DNA of 64,000 bases from Candidatus Latescibacterota bacterium (GTDB lineage: Bacteria > Latescibacterota > UBA2968 > UBA8231), in contig JAJEIO010000048.1 in NCBI GenBank assembly GCA_022827835.1, forward strand, positions 126,687-190,686. The letters run 5' to 3'. This document shows, piece after piece, positions 50,640-59,364 of this stretch (within the stretch, counting starts at the first letter, position 1; the number at the start of each line of letters is the position of its first letter). The notes beneath the pieces are model-generated. The model ran no database searches and was not told where the DNA came from. It worked only from the letters and a program-made list of their open reading frames with translations. The position numbers and the translations under genes are program-made.

Positions 50640-53504
50640 ATGCAAAAGAAAACCCCGAGTCGTCTGAGTACTCGCCAGCAACGGACCTTGCTGGCCATAG
50701 TGGCCTTGGGCGTCTTCATAGTCGCCGATACGCTCTATTTGCTGACCAATCGGTTGGCCAACGCCCTCGATTTCGCCTACTTCGCGGTTACTGACATTTC
50801 CCTGCCCAAGTTTTATCAAGGCATGGTGCTGTCGCATACGGGCGTCGGTTTGGTGCTGGTGGTACTGGCGATGGGCTTTGTGGCTTGGCACTTACCGGCG
50901 GTGTGGCGCAAGAGCCGCAAACGGGCCATCTACACCGGCATCGCCACGCTGACGCTGGGCATCGTACTGGCCATTAGCGGGCTGTTCATCCTCAGCGCGG
51001 CGAGCAATCGCGGCAATCCGGTGGCGTACTGGAGCCACGTGGCCGCGGCGGTTTTGGTTCCTCTCTTTTACTTGGCTCACCGTCGCCTCTCACTGTGGAA
51101 GCCCTCTGCGCGGAGCTATCGCGTCGTGCCCGTAGCAGTGGTTGGGCTGTTGGCGCTCGCTGTGGTGCTACACGGGTTGAGCTATAGCGGCGAGCAGTAC
51201 ACGCAGGCGGCCGAGCAAGCCTTTGCCGCTGGCAAGCACACTGGTCCAGGTTCCAAAGCGCGGGAGGTCGCTGACTTTGCCTCAGACGACTTTGTCCCCG
51301 CCAATTTCGTGCCGGCTGAAAGCCCCTTTTTCCCGGCGGCTACTACGACTACGACCGGCGATGTGCTGCCCTCGCGGATCATCACGCGCGGCGATCTCTC
51401 GCAGCCGGAGAAACTCGCTGGCGACATGGACGAGTACGGCTTTGTGGTCAACGAGCCGATTGGCTCGGAGACTTGCGCCCGCTGTCACGCGGCAATCGTC
51501 GAACAGTGGGCGACGTCAGCGCACCGCTTTGCCTCGTTCAACAACCCCTTCTACGAGGCGACGATCAACCACATGCGCAGCAACTCGACCGAGAGCAATG
51601 CGGAGGTCGACGCGCATATTGCCTATTACAAGGACTTGGCGGGCGAGGAGGCCAAAGTTAAGTCCAAGTGGTGTTCGGGTTGTCACGATCCGGCGCTGAT
51701 GCTGGCGGGCAAAATGACCGAAGAGATTGACCGTGCCTCGCCACAGGCCCAAGCCGGGTTGACCTGCTTGGGCTGCCACGCCATCGACGCAATTCACGAT
51801 CAGACCGGCAACGGCAACTACAACATCGCCGACGAGCAGGAGGATCCTTATCTGTTCGCCAATGCCAAGGAAGGCGTGGGCCGGTTCGTACACGACACGG
51901 CGCTGAAGGCGCGGCCCATCGTCCACAAGAAGCAGATGCTCAAGCCCTTCTTCCGCACTTCCGAGTTTTGCGCTACCTGCCACAAGGTCAGTCTCGACTC
52001 ACGCGTCAATGGCTACCGCTGGCTGCGCGGCCAAAACGAATACGACAATTGGCACGATAGCGGCGTGGCGCTCAATGCCGCTAGGACCTTCTATTTGCCT
52101 GCTGTTAAGCGGGTCTGCCAAGACTGCCACATGCCGCTGGAGGAAGCGGTGGCTGGCGACGTGTCGGCGCGGGATGGGTACGTCAAGTCGCACCGCTTTT
52201 TGGCGGTCAACACGGCCTTGCCCTTCATCCGCGGCGACGAGGAGACTATCGCGCGGATTGAGGAATTTCTGCAAGACGAAAAACTCAGCGTCGATGTGTT
52301 CGCGCTGCACCACCAAGAAGAAGCGCACTACGCGTTGGACAAGAGCCAGCCGGCGCTGGTGCCGGGCGGCGAGTACACATTCGACGTGGTGGTGCGCAAC
52401 AAGGGCGTCGGGCACACTTTCCCGGGCGGGACTAACGATTCCAACGAGGGTTGGCTAGAGGTATCGGTGGTGAGCGATGACGACGCGGTGCTAGCTTTGA
52501 ACGGGGCGGTGCAAGACGATGGGCACGTCGATCCGGGGGCGCACTTTTACAAGGCGCTGATGGTCGATGCAAAAGGCCAAGCTATCCACCGACGCAACGC
52601 CCAGGACATCGTCACGGCTGTGTACGTGCGCACTATTGGTCCCGGTACGGCGGATGTAGCTCACTACAGCTTCGAGGTGCCCGAGGACTACGCGGGGCGC
52701 AAGCTGACGCTGCGGGCGCGGCTACTGTGGCGCAAGTTCGACCGCGCCTATACGGAATTTGCCTTTAACAACAACCGCCAAGGCTTCCGCCGCTTCGATC
52801 AAGTGCCGGATTTGCCGGTAACTGAGATCGCCCGCAGCGAGGTGGAGTTGGTGGTGGGAGAGTCGTCCGTGACGGGTGCGCCGGATGCGGGCGACTGGAT
52901 GCGCTTCAACGACTATGGCATTGGCTTGCTGCTCCAAGACGACACCCAAGGAGCCGCACGGGCCTTTGCGACTGTGGAACAGCTAGCGCCGGAGCGCCTA
53001 GACGGCTGTCGCAACTTGGCCAAGGTTGCCGTGCGCGACGGCCACTTGGAGCGGGCGTACGAGCATTTGGAGGACTGCGAGGCGTTGGTTAGCGGCGACG
53101 GACAGACGGCTTGGGTTTGGGGCGTAGTGTTGCAAGAGGATGGCCGCTACGAGGCTGCGGCGCAGGCGTATCGCCGGGTGTTGCGCGACTTTCCCGAGGA
53201 TCGAGCTACGTGGCGCAACTTGGGCCGGGTGCTGTACCTCGACGGCCGCTTTGAGGAGGCTTTGGAGGCTCTCGACGGCGTACTGGCTATTGACCCGGAG
53301 GACCGCGTCGCTCACTACCACCGGATGCTCTCGCTGCGCGCCCTTGGCCGCGAGGACGAGGCCCTCGTCGCTGAGCAGGCTTACCAGTACTACCAGATCG
53401 ACGAGTCGGCGCAAGAGCTGACGCGCCGCTATCGGCTAGAGCATCCGCACGACAACCGCGAGGCGCTCAAGATACACGTTCATCCGCTGGGGGAGGGTGG
53501 TTGA
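50640..53504 (+). CDS. Membrane-anchored five-haem cytochrome c with C-terminal TPRs
   Basis: The 954-residue protein has four to five N-terminal membrane helices (residues 15-185). Five C-x-x-C-H sites then follow: CARCH about 279, CSGCH 345, CLGCH 377, CATCH 444 and CQDCH 493, with distant His ligands as in cytochrome c554-type domains. A beta domain (GEYTFDVVVRNKGVGHTFPGGTNDSNEGWLEVSVV) and about four TPRs (residues 770-935) complete it. It probably moves electrons at the periplasmic face of the inner membrane. It is followed, after a small module, by a CRTAC1-like protein, a pairing I recall from Acidobacteria and Planctomycetes. Confidence 0.88.
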   Translation: MQKKTPSRLSTRQQRTLLAIVALGVFIVADTLYLLTNRLANALDFAYFAVTDISLPKFYQGMVLSHTGVGLVLVVLAMGFVAWHLPAVWRKSRKRAIYTGIATLTLGIVLAISGLFILSAASNRGNPVAYWSHVAAAVLVPLFYLAHRRLSLWKPSARSYRVVPVAVVGLLALAVVLHGLSYSGEQYTQAAEQAFAAGKHTGPGSKAREVADFASDDFVPANFVPAESPFFPAATTTTTGDVLPSRIITRGDLSQPEKLAGDMDEYGFVVNEPIGSETCARCHAAIVEQWATSAHRFASFNNPFYEATINHMRSNSTESNAEVDAHIAYYKDLAGEEAKVKSKWCSGCHDPALMLAGKMTEEIDRASPQAQAGLTCLGCHAIDAIHDQTGNGNYNIADEQEDPYLFANAKEGVGRFVHDTALKARPIVHKKQMLKPFFRTSEFCATCHKVSLDSRVNGYRWLRGQNEYDNWHDSGVALNAARTFYLPAVKRVCQDCHMPLEEAVAGDVSARDGYVKSHRFLAVNTALPFIRGDEETIARIEEFLQDEKLSVDVFALHHQEEAHYALDKSQPALVPGGEYTFDVVVRNKGVGHTFPGGTNDSNEGWLEVSVVSDDDAVLALNGAVQDDGHVDPGAHFYKALMVDAKGQAIHRRNAQDIVTAVYVRTIGPGTADVAHYSFEVPEDYAGRKLTLRARLLWRKFDRAYTEFAFNNNRQGFRRFDQVPDLPVTEIARSEVELVVGESSVTGAPDAGDWMRFNDYGIGLLLQDDTQGAARAFATVEQLAPERLDGCRNLAKVAVRDGHLERAYEHLEDCEALVSGDGQTAWVWGVVLQEDGRYEAAAQAYRRVLRDFPEDRATWRNLGRVLYLDGRFEEALEALDGVLAIDPEDRVAHYHRMLSLRALGREDEALVAEQAYQYYQIDESAQELTRRYRLEHPHDNREALKIHVHPLGEGG

Positions 53505-53734
53505 GGGCGCACGTGGAGAATTTCTTCCATGCCGAGGGGCCGCACTTGGTCGGCTTCTAGGGTGAGGACGGCTCGGTTGGGAAACTCCACCTCGTACGCG
53601 GCTCCTTCGCCGTGAATGAAAACCACGACCCCGACGTCGCCGACGATCAGTTCGGCTTGGGGTTGATCGGCTGTCAGGACAGCTTGCCGGTGTTCGGCTA
53701 GGGGGGCATCTAGGGGTTCGGCTAGGGTATTCAT
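53480..53734 (-). CDS. DUF4926 domain protein
   Basis: The 84-residue protein matches the DUF4926 pattern: PLAEHRQAVLTADQPQAELIVGDVGVVVFIHGEGAAYEVEFPNRAVLTLEADQVRPL. The fold is a small SH3-like barrel. The start shares ATGA with the stop of the DUF6883 gene. The 3' end overlaps the convergent cytochrome gene by 25 bp. The two-gene layout resembles a toxin-antitoxin or immunity pair, but no activity is established. Confidence 0.8.
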   Translation of the reverse strand: MNTLAEPLDAPLAEHRQAVLTADQPQAELIVGDVGVVVFIHGEGAAYEVEFPNRAVLTLEADQVRPLGMEEILHVRPQPPSPSG

Positions 53735-54051
53735 GGACTATAACTCCTTTGTGGAACGGCCGTTACAAAACGTAGCGCGGTCTCGCCGTGGCCGATAAAC
53801 CACACGGTGCGCAGATGAAATAGGCCGTATGATGGTGTGTTAATGTATCCAAGGATAATGTATTTGGTGCCGTGCTCAGTTGCAATACGTTCGACAAGCG
53901 GTTGTGTCCTGACGATGATTAGCAGACCTCTGCGTAAGTCCTCGACATTGTGGTCGTCATAGCCTAATAGAACGAATAGACCGTTCTTGCTTTCGTCGTG
54001 CAGTAGGTAAGTCAATTTTTCGTCGGCGATGTAGGCTGCGCTGCGATTCAT
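53731..54051 (-). CDS. DUF6883 domain protein
   Basis: The 106-residue protein fits DUF6883: AAYIADEKLTYLLHDESKNGLFVLLGYDDHNVEDLRRGLLIIV, GTKYIILGYINTPSYGLFHLRTVWFIGHGETALRFVTAVP. It begins a two-gene operon with the DUF4926 gene (4-bp overlap). DUF6883 and DUF4926 genes are recurrent neighbours in diverse bacteria. The codon bias looks less GC-rich than flanking genes, consistent with a transferred module. Confidence 0.78.
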   Translation of the reverse strand: MNRSAAYIADEKLTYLLHDESKNGLFVLLGYDDHNVEDLRRGLLIIVRTQPLVERIATEHGTKYIILGYINTPSYGLFHLRTVWFIGHGETALRFVTAVPQRSYSP

Positions 54052-54149
54052 GTCGAGCTAATCCGATTGCATTCTTTTAAGGTGTCGGTTACTCTAGCAA
54101 ACACCTGTGTATCAACCTTTCACACTGCTAAGGCTTAATGGGAAGAGAT

Positions 54150-55961
54150 ATGACGAGTAAGTACGCAATAGATGCAAATTTTATGCCAACATCTCGTAGT
54201 ATGATCTGGCGATTCTCGGTCGGCGCATTGATGTTAGCCGCCTGCGGTCCGGAAGAGCCTTCGGAACCGGCTCCGAAGCCTGAGTACACCAAACCGGCTG
54301 CCGATTATGCGGTGGGGCGCGGGCGGAAAGAGGCTCCTGCGGTGCGCTTTGTCGATGTGACGAGGGAAGCTGGTCTTGAATTCAGGCACGAGACTGGTGC
54401 GCGCGGCGACAAGTGGATGCCGGAAACCATGGGCAGCGGGTGCGCGCTTTTTGATTACGATGGCGACGGCTGGCTGGACGTGCTCTTGGTCAGCAGCGAC
54501 GGCTGGGGTGGCGAAAAGGCCCCTGGCAAGCTCTACCGCAACCTCGGCAACGGCACTTTTGATGACGTAACGAAGCGCGCGGGTCTAGGCTTTTCGGTCT
54601 ATGGCATGGGCGCGACGATTGCCGACTACGACGCCGATGGCGATCCAGATATTTACTTGACGACCTTGGGGCCGAATCTGCTCTTGCGCAACGACGCAGG
54701 CCGCTTTGTCGATGTGGCTCAGGAAGCGGGCGTGGCGGGCGCGGTCTGGCGGGACGATGCGGGCAATGAGAATCCCGAGTGGTCCACGGGTGCGGCCTGG
54801 GTCGATGTGGATGGCGACGGCTGGCTGGATCTGTTGGTCACCAACTACGTGCGCTGGTCGGCTAGCACTGACATATACACCACGCTCGACGGCAAGGGAA
54901 AGTCCTATGCCACGCCACAGCAGTACCCCGGCTCGACGCCGAGGCTCTACCGCAATTTGGGCGAGGGCCGCTTCGAGGAGATAACCGAAGACGCGGGCTT
55001 GCTGTTGCCCGAGGGTAAGTCCATGGGCGTGGCCATGACTGACTTTGAAGACGACGGGCGCATCGACTTGGTCGTCACCAACGACACCCAGCCCAATTTC
55101 CTGTTGCAAAACTTAGGTGGGGGCCGCTTTGCGGAGCGGGGTCTCGCCGCGGGCATTGGCTACGACGAGACCGGGCGCGCGCGCGCGGGGATGGGCGTAG
55201 ATATTACCTCGGTCGCCAACGACGGCGTGCTCTCCATCGCCATTGGCAACTTCAGCCGCGAGGCGCTCTCGCTCTACAGCCAAGCTGGAAGTGAAGTTTT
55301 CGTCGATGCTGCGGGCAAAGCTCGGCTGATGCAGGCGACGCTGCAGCCGCTGACCTTTGGGCTGCGCTTTTTCGACTACGATCTCGACGGCTACCAAGAC
55401 CTGATCTTGGCCAATGGGCACATCGAGCCAGAGATCAACTCGACGCAGAAAGAGATCGAGTACCGTCAACCACCGCAGTTGTTTTGGAATACCGGCGAGG
55501 GACGGATGGTCGAGGTGTCGGAGCAGACGGGTGGGCCGTTTCTCAAGCCAGTGGTGGCGCGCGGGCTGTCTGTCGGCGATATCGACGCAGACGGCGACTT
55601 GGACGTGCTGCTGACGACCAATGGCGGTCCGGCTTATCTATTGCGCAACGAGGGGCCGACCGGCCGCGTGGTGGAGCTTGACCTAACGGGTAAGGCACCT
55701 AATCGAGATGCGATCGGCGCGAAGGTGACCGCGCAGGTGGGCGAGCGGGAGCAGGTGTTCATGGTGCGCACGGGATCTTCCTATCTGAGCCACAGTCCGA
55801 TGAGCCTGACCGTTGGCTTGGGCGCGGCCGAGCAGATCGACCGCTTGGAGATTCGCTGGCCGGATGGGACGGTGGAAGCCCTTGAACAGATAGCGGCCGG
55901 GGCGCGCTATGAGATTGCGCAGGGTGAGGGTATTGTGGGGGAGAGGGCCTTTGTGCAGTAA
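54150..55961 (+). CDS. CRTAC1/ASPIC-UnbV lipoprotein with FG-GAP (VCBS) repeats
   Basis: I prefer ATG 54150, preceded by GGAAG, over ATG 54138; this gives 603 residues. An N-terminal signal ends in LMLAACG (lipidated Cys). At least six calcium-binding FG-GAP loops follow: DYDGDGWLDVLL, DYDADGDPDIYL, DVDGDGWLDLLV, DFEDDGRIDLVV, DYDLDGYQDLIL, DIDADGDLDVLL, forming a seven-bladed propeller. The C-terminus is the ASPIC/UnbV domain (NRDAIGAKVTAQVGEREQVFMVRTGSSYLSHSPMSLTVGLGAAEQIDRLEIRWPDGTVEAL). It lies on the cell surface or in the periplasm; function may relate to the multihaem protein. Confidence 0.9.
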   Translation: MTSKYAIDANFMPTSRSMIWRFSVGALMLAACGPEEPSEPAPKPEYTKPAADYAVGRGRKEAPAVRFVDVTREAGLEFRHETGARGDKWMPETMGSGCALFDYDGDGWLDVLLVSSDGWGGEKAPGKLYRNLGNGTFDDVTKRAGLGFSVYGMGATIADYDADGDPDIYLTTLGPNLLLRNDAGRFVDVAQEAGVAGAVWRDDAGNENPEWSTGAAWVDVDGDGWLDLLVTNYVRWSASTDIYTTLDGKGKSYATPQQYPGSTPRLYRNLGEGRFEEITEDAGLLLPEGKSMGVAMTDFEDDGRIDLVVTNDTQPNFLLQNLGGGRFAERGLAAGIGYDETGRARAGMGVDITSVANDGVLSIAIGNFSREALSLYSQAGSEVFVDAAGKARLMQATLQPLTFGLRFFDYDLDGYQDLILANGHIEPEINSTQKEIEYRQPPQLFWNTGEGRMVEVSEQTGGPFLKPVVARGLSVGDIDADGDLDVLLTTNGGPAYLLRNEGPTGRVVELDLTGKAPNRDAIGAKVTAQVGEREQVFMVRTGSSYLSHSPMSLTVGLGAAEQIDRLEIRWPDGTVEALEQIAAGARYEIAQGEGIVGERAFVQ

Positions 55962-56081
55962 GAAGCGTCTCAAAATTCTAGCTGCGCTCCGATCAACGTC
56001 ATTTCACATCTGCGTTCATCTGCGGATACTTTGCCGTCGGGCGACAGCCGATAGGGATTTTGAGACCGCTTTTAATCTATT

Positions 56082-56966
56082 TCAACCGATCAAGCGGCCC
56101 TTCTGGTCGTGGCTGACCTTGTCGAGGTCGTGCGGCCCGGAGCGGGCGCGCTTGGCCTCTCCTTGTTTATAGCGGTGGTGCATTTCCGTCTGCCGCCACT
56201 GCAAAAAGCTGCGTTCCTGCGCGTTGCGGTTGCGCGCCGAAGGTGAGGCCGGGACTTCGATGGTGGCGTAGGTGATTTCGCTTACCCGGCGCGACAGAGC
56301 GATGATTTCTCCTTTGCTGATGACCAAGGTGACGCCGACGTTGGCCTCGACAATGGCGACGCCGTTTTCGCGCGCTCGAGCTAATACGGCGCAGTCTTGC
56401 TCCTTGGAGCGGGAGCCGTAGGAGGGAATGAGCAGGTACTGTGCCCCGTCGAGTACTGGGATGCGGGCGATATCGGGATTCCAGCGGTCGTTGCAGATGA
56501 GGAAGCCGCAGCGGCCAAACGGAGTGTCAAAGGCGCGAGCATGGGCACCGAGGCGGTTGTACCACCAGGAGGGATGGTAGCCCTCGGCCAACTGCATTTT
56601 GTGGTACTTGCCGCACAGGCGGCCCCGATGGTCGATGAAGACGGCGCAATTGTACACATCGTCGCCGATGCGCTCGGCTAGTCCAAAGGCGAGGCATATT
56701 CCCAACTCGCGGGCCAGCTCGCGAAAGCGGCCAATGACCGGGCCGCGCGTGGTAACGGCCACGTCCCGCATTCGTTCTTCCGGTTCTTCCCCCGTGATCA
56801 GTTCCATGACTACGTAGCCTTCCAGCACTCCTTCGGGAGCCAAAGCCAGTTGAGCACCACCTTTAGCGGCGGCGCGGAACATGGCCTCCAAGCGGTCGGC
56901 ATTGCCGGCTAGGTCGAATTTTTTGGGCCGGAAGGAAATGGCGGCGATATCTACTGATTGGTACAT
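56082..56966 (-). CDS. Carbon-nitrogen hydrolase (nitrilase superfamily)
   Basis: The product has 294 residues, starting behind GGAG. The catalytic triad is visible: Glu in LALAPEGVLEGY near 43, Lys in GKYHKMQLAEGY near 140, Cys in CGFLICNDRWNPDIARI near 172. These enzymes hydrolyse amides or nitriles; this branch lacks a second domain. It is 12 bp downstream of a sugar beta-propeller gene on the same strand. The last 30 residues (MHHRYKQGEAKRARSGPHDLDKVSHDQ) extend past the usual end. Confidence 0.9.
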   Translation of the reverse strand: MYQSVDIAAISFRPKKFDLAGNADRLEAMFRAAAKGGAQLALAPEGVLEGYVVMELITGEEPEERMRDVAVTTRGPVIGRFRELARELGICLAFGLAERIGDDVYNCAVFIDHRGRLCGKYHKMQLAEGYHPSWWYNRLGAHARAFDTPFGRCGFLICNDRWNPDIARIPVLDGAQYLLIPSYGSRSKEQDCAVLARARENGVAIVEANVGVTLVISKGEIIALSRRVSEITYATIEVPASPSARNRNAQERSFLQWRQTEMHHRYKQGEAKRARSGPHDLDKVSHDQKGRLIG

Positions 56967-56978
56967 GGGTTCTGTCTC

Positions 56979-58355
56979 CTATTTTTCTTTGCAGCAAAAG
57001 CGCAATGCGTACAGGTCGGCGTCGTACATGACAAAGCGCAGGCGCACTGGCTGTCCGGCCAACGGGCCTACCTCAGCGCCTGATTCCCATTCCACCGCTA
57101 AATCCGTCTGATCCTGAAAAAGCTCGGGCGAATCGGCCAGCGACAGTCCGGGAAAGGGCTTGCCGTTTTCATCTTGGACTTCGACGCGGATGCTGCCGGC
57201 CGCAGAAGTGGCCATATTGAGCCGCAATTGATCGCCGCTGAAGATCAGGGGCTTGGTGGTGAACTGGCCGCCGCGATAGGGCGCTTGCACTGAGGCGAAG
57301 CCATCGAGGCGCATGGTCAGGCGGCGGATGCAGGAGGTGGGCATGCGCCAGTTCTCGGTCATGTAGAGCGACAGTTCGGCGGGGCCGGTGCGCAGCAGGC
57401 CGCGCATGATGTACACGCTGCGGTCGTGCCAATTGCCGGGGTCGGGACCCGGGCGCACGAAGGCTTCGGGGAAGAGGCGGTCGAAATGAAGGCCGTCGTG
57501 GCTGCTCATTAGCACGCCGTCGTTGACTCCGGGGTACGGCCAGTCGGGCGTGGGGCTGCGGCTGTTGACAAAGCGCGAGGGGAACATCAGGTAGAGGCCG
57601 GGGGAACGCTCGTAGGGAACGCAGGAATTGGTGTACATGTGCTCCAGCGGCGCATCGCCGGTGTCGATAGATTCTAGCGGACTCCAGTGGACAAAGTCGT
57701 CGGAGGTGGCGCGGCGGATCCAGCGCACGCCTTCCTTAAAGGCGCGGGTGGCACCGTGGCCTAGTTCGCCGTCGCGGCGAATGCCTCGGGTGTACATGAC
57801 GTACTGGCCGGTCCACGGGTCGCGGAAGGCGATGTTGTGCGAGTCGAACGGACCTTCGGTCTGCACGGGTTCAGGGTTTTTGTGCCAGTGGAAGCCGTCG
57901 GGGGAGGCAGCCGTGTAAATGGCGCCGCGCCGGCCGATGCCTTTGTAGCGTTCTTGCTCTGGGGCTTGTGGATCGAGGAACGGGGAGAAGTTGACTAGGT
58001 CGGGATCGTCGATGACTAAGTTATTGGCCGTCGAGCCTTGGAAGTTGATTAGGCCCAGTTCTGGTTTGTGCCAAGTGATGCCGTCGCTGCTTTCGACGTA
58101 GGCGGTGCAGGCGCGGTCGGTTTTGTTGTTGTCGGCGTGGGGGATGCAGCGGTACCAGGCGCGGAAGCGGTCGCCGTCTTTGAAGAGCACGGCGTAGGCG
58201 AGGCCGCCTTCTTCCCAAGGATGGTCGATGCGCACTGCGGCGTTGCGGCGCATGGGCTGGTGGAGGATTTGGCGGGCGTCTTGTAGCTCGTCAATGAGGC
58301 GGCGGTCGAGCAGTAGTTGGCGGTCGGAGCCGATGGGGATGGGGGTGTTGGGCAT
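56979..58355 (-). CDS. Five-bladed beta-propeller protein, GH43/GH32-like
   Basis: The 458-residue protein follows the glycoside-hydrolase propeller style: LLLDRRLIDELQDARQILHQPMRRN, AVLFKDGDRFRAWYRCIPHADN, TAYVESSDGITWHKPELGLINFQGS, AIYTAASPDGFHWHKNPEPVQTEG, SHNIAFRDPWTGQYVMYTRG, LMSSHDGLHFDRLFPEAF. Repeated S-x-D-G-x-x-W/F blades are typical. Catalytic acids cannot be assigned. No signal peptide, so substrate is intracellular or it is not a hydrolase. The first 60 bp and the region before the ATG recur, diverged, at 61999-62074. Confidence 0.8.
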   Translation of the reverse strand: MPNTPIPIGSDRQLLLDRRLIDELQDARQILHQPMRRNAAVRIDHPWEEGGLAYAVLFKDGDRFRAWYRCIPHADNNKTDRACTAYVESSDGITWHKPELGLINFQGSTANNLVIDDPDLVNFSPFLDPQAPEQERYKGIGRRGAIYTAASPDGFHWHKNPEPVQTEGPFDSHNIAFRDPWTGQYVMYTRGIRRDGELGHGATRAFKEGVRWIRRATSDDFVHWSPLESIDTGDAPLEHMYTNSCVPYERSPGLYLMFPSRFVNSRSPTPDWPYPGVNDGVLMSSHDGLHFDRLFPEAFVRPGPDPGNWHDRSVYIMRGLLRTGPAELSLYMTENWRMPTSCIRRLTMRLDGFASVQAPYRGGQFTTKPLIFSGDQLRLNMATSAAGSIRVEVQDENGKPFPGLSLADSPELFQDQTDLAVEWESGAEVGPLAGQPVRLRFVMYDADLYALRFCCKEK

Positions 58356-58386
58356 GGTGGCCTCGGGGGTGGGTAGTTAGGAGCGT
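58310..58386. repeat. Imperfect direct repeat, copy A, at the 5' end of the propeller gene
   Basis: This 77-bp segment covers the first 15 codons of the propeller gene and its leader. It matches 61999-62074 with about 86% identity and a 1-bp gap, in the same orientation. The two copies border the restriction-modification island. Confidence 0.85.
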
Positions 58387-58408
58387 ATGAAGGATCTGTA
58401 TTCAGGTG

Positions 58409-59224
58409 TCAGTCCCTCCCCTCAATAGGTTGGTCGGAAACCACGACCATTCCTGCTAAGGAATCCCGTCTCTCTGACGGTTCTGAGAGGTATTCGTTGG
58501 ATCCCCCTCTTCTGAGGAGTTGTTGGACCTCTGGCGGCAGTTCACGGATTTCAGGGGCGTCCTTGATTTCAAGGGTTAGCATAACCCTCCTACGGACGGC
58601 ATCAGGAAAATCAATCTCGGAGTCGTCAAATGGGCAGACCAAATTACACCAGGGAACGGACATCGGAAAAATAGAATCAATATCATTCTTCCGTTGACCA
58701 GAGAGCAACAGATGGTCCTTTACCGATTGGGCTGATGCTAATGAGCAACCCCAAAGCGGATTTTGCGGAAGTGACGGTGAACTCCAGAAGTTGTAGAAAC
58801 AAAACAGGGGAAACCAATCATTATTACGATTACGTGCGGTCCTCAAAAGCGTATTCGTCTGGTCGTATCTGCTGCCCTTCTTGTACGTCAGAGCTTCGTA
58901 CCGGCCACTTTTTGAGTATAGACGTTTGGCTTGAATGAGCATCGGAAAGCCTCGGTTCCCGGAAACAAACCACCAGTGCCAATCTGCGCCCGACTTGCTT
59001 TCGTTCCATCGCGTATATCGTGTACAGGCAATTCGGTTCGTTCGACGGAGCATTTCGAGCAACAGCATGTCTGTGATCGAATCCTCGGAGATATTAATAT
59101 CCAATCTCTGCGAGTCACGAAGGTCCGACCATGTTTTCCATGCTGCACAAGCGAACAAGTAGCATAGGTCGTCGATATCATTTCCGGGACGAGGGAAACA
59201 GGAACACCAAGGACAATTAATCAT
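58409..59224 (-). CDS. DUF6615-type protein, putative PD-(D/E)xK-like nuclease
   Basis: The 271-residue protein fits the DUF6615 pattern: ITDMLLLEMLRRTNRIACTRYTRWNESKSGADWHWWFVSGNRGFPMLIQAKRLY. The G-A-D-W...I-Q-A-K spacing is that of a PD-(D/E)xK nuclease core where Gln replaces the second acid, as in other Q-x-K variants. The C-terminal part has a FDDSEIDFPDAVRRRVML segment. Base composition is clearly AT-richer than the neighbours. It sits at the island edge, 140 bp downstream of the endonuclease gene. Nuclease activity is inference. Confidence 0.65.
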   Translation of the reverse strand: MINCPWCSCFPRPGNDIDDLCYLFACAAWKTWSDLRDSQRLDINISEDSITDMLLLEMLRRTNRIACTRYTRWNESKSGADWHWWFVSGNRGFPMLIQAKRLYSKSGRYEALTYKKGSRYDQTNTLLRTARNRNNDWFPLFCFYNFWSSPSLPQNPLWGCSLASAQSVKDHLLLSGQRKNDIDSIFPMSVPWCNLVCPFDDSEIDFPDAVRRRVMLTLEIKDAPEIRELPPEVQQLLRRGGSNEYLSEPSERRDSLAGMVVVSDQPIEGRD

Positions 59225-59364
59225 GTATCAACTCGCCTATGTATTGCGAAAAACTGTAAATCTAACAATACATTTTATTGTGCCACGAAATGGACAGTGA
59301 AGTATTAAAGATAGTATCGTTGGAAATCCATTATCCTGATTGGCCCGCCCGCAGTCGTTCGAGA

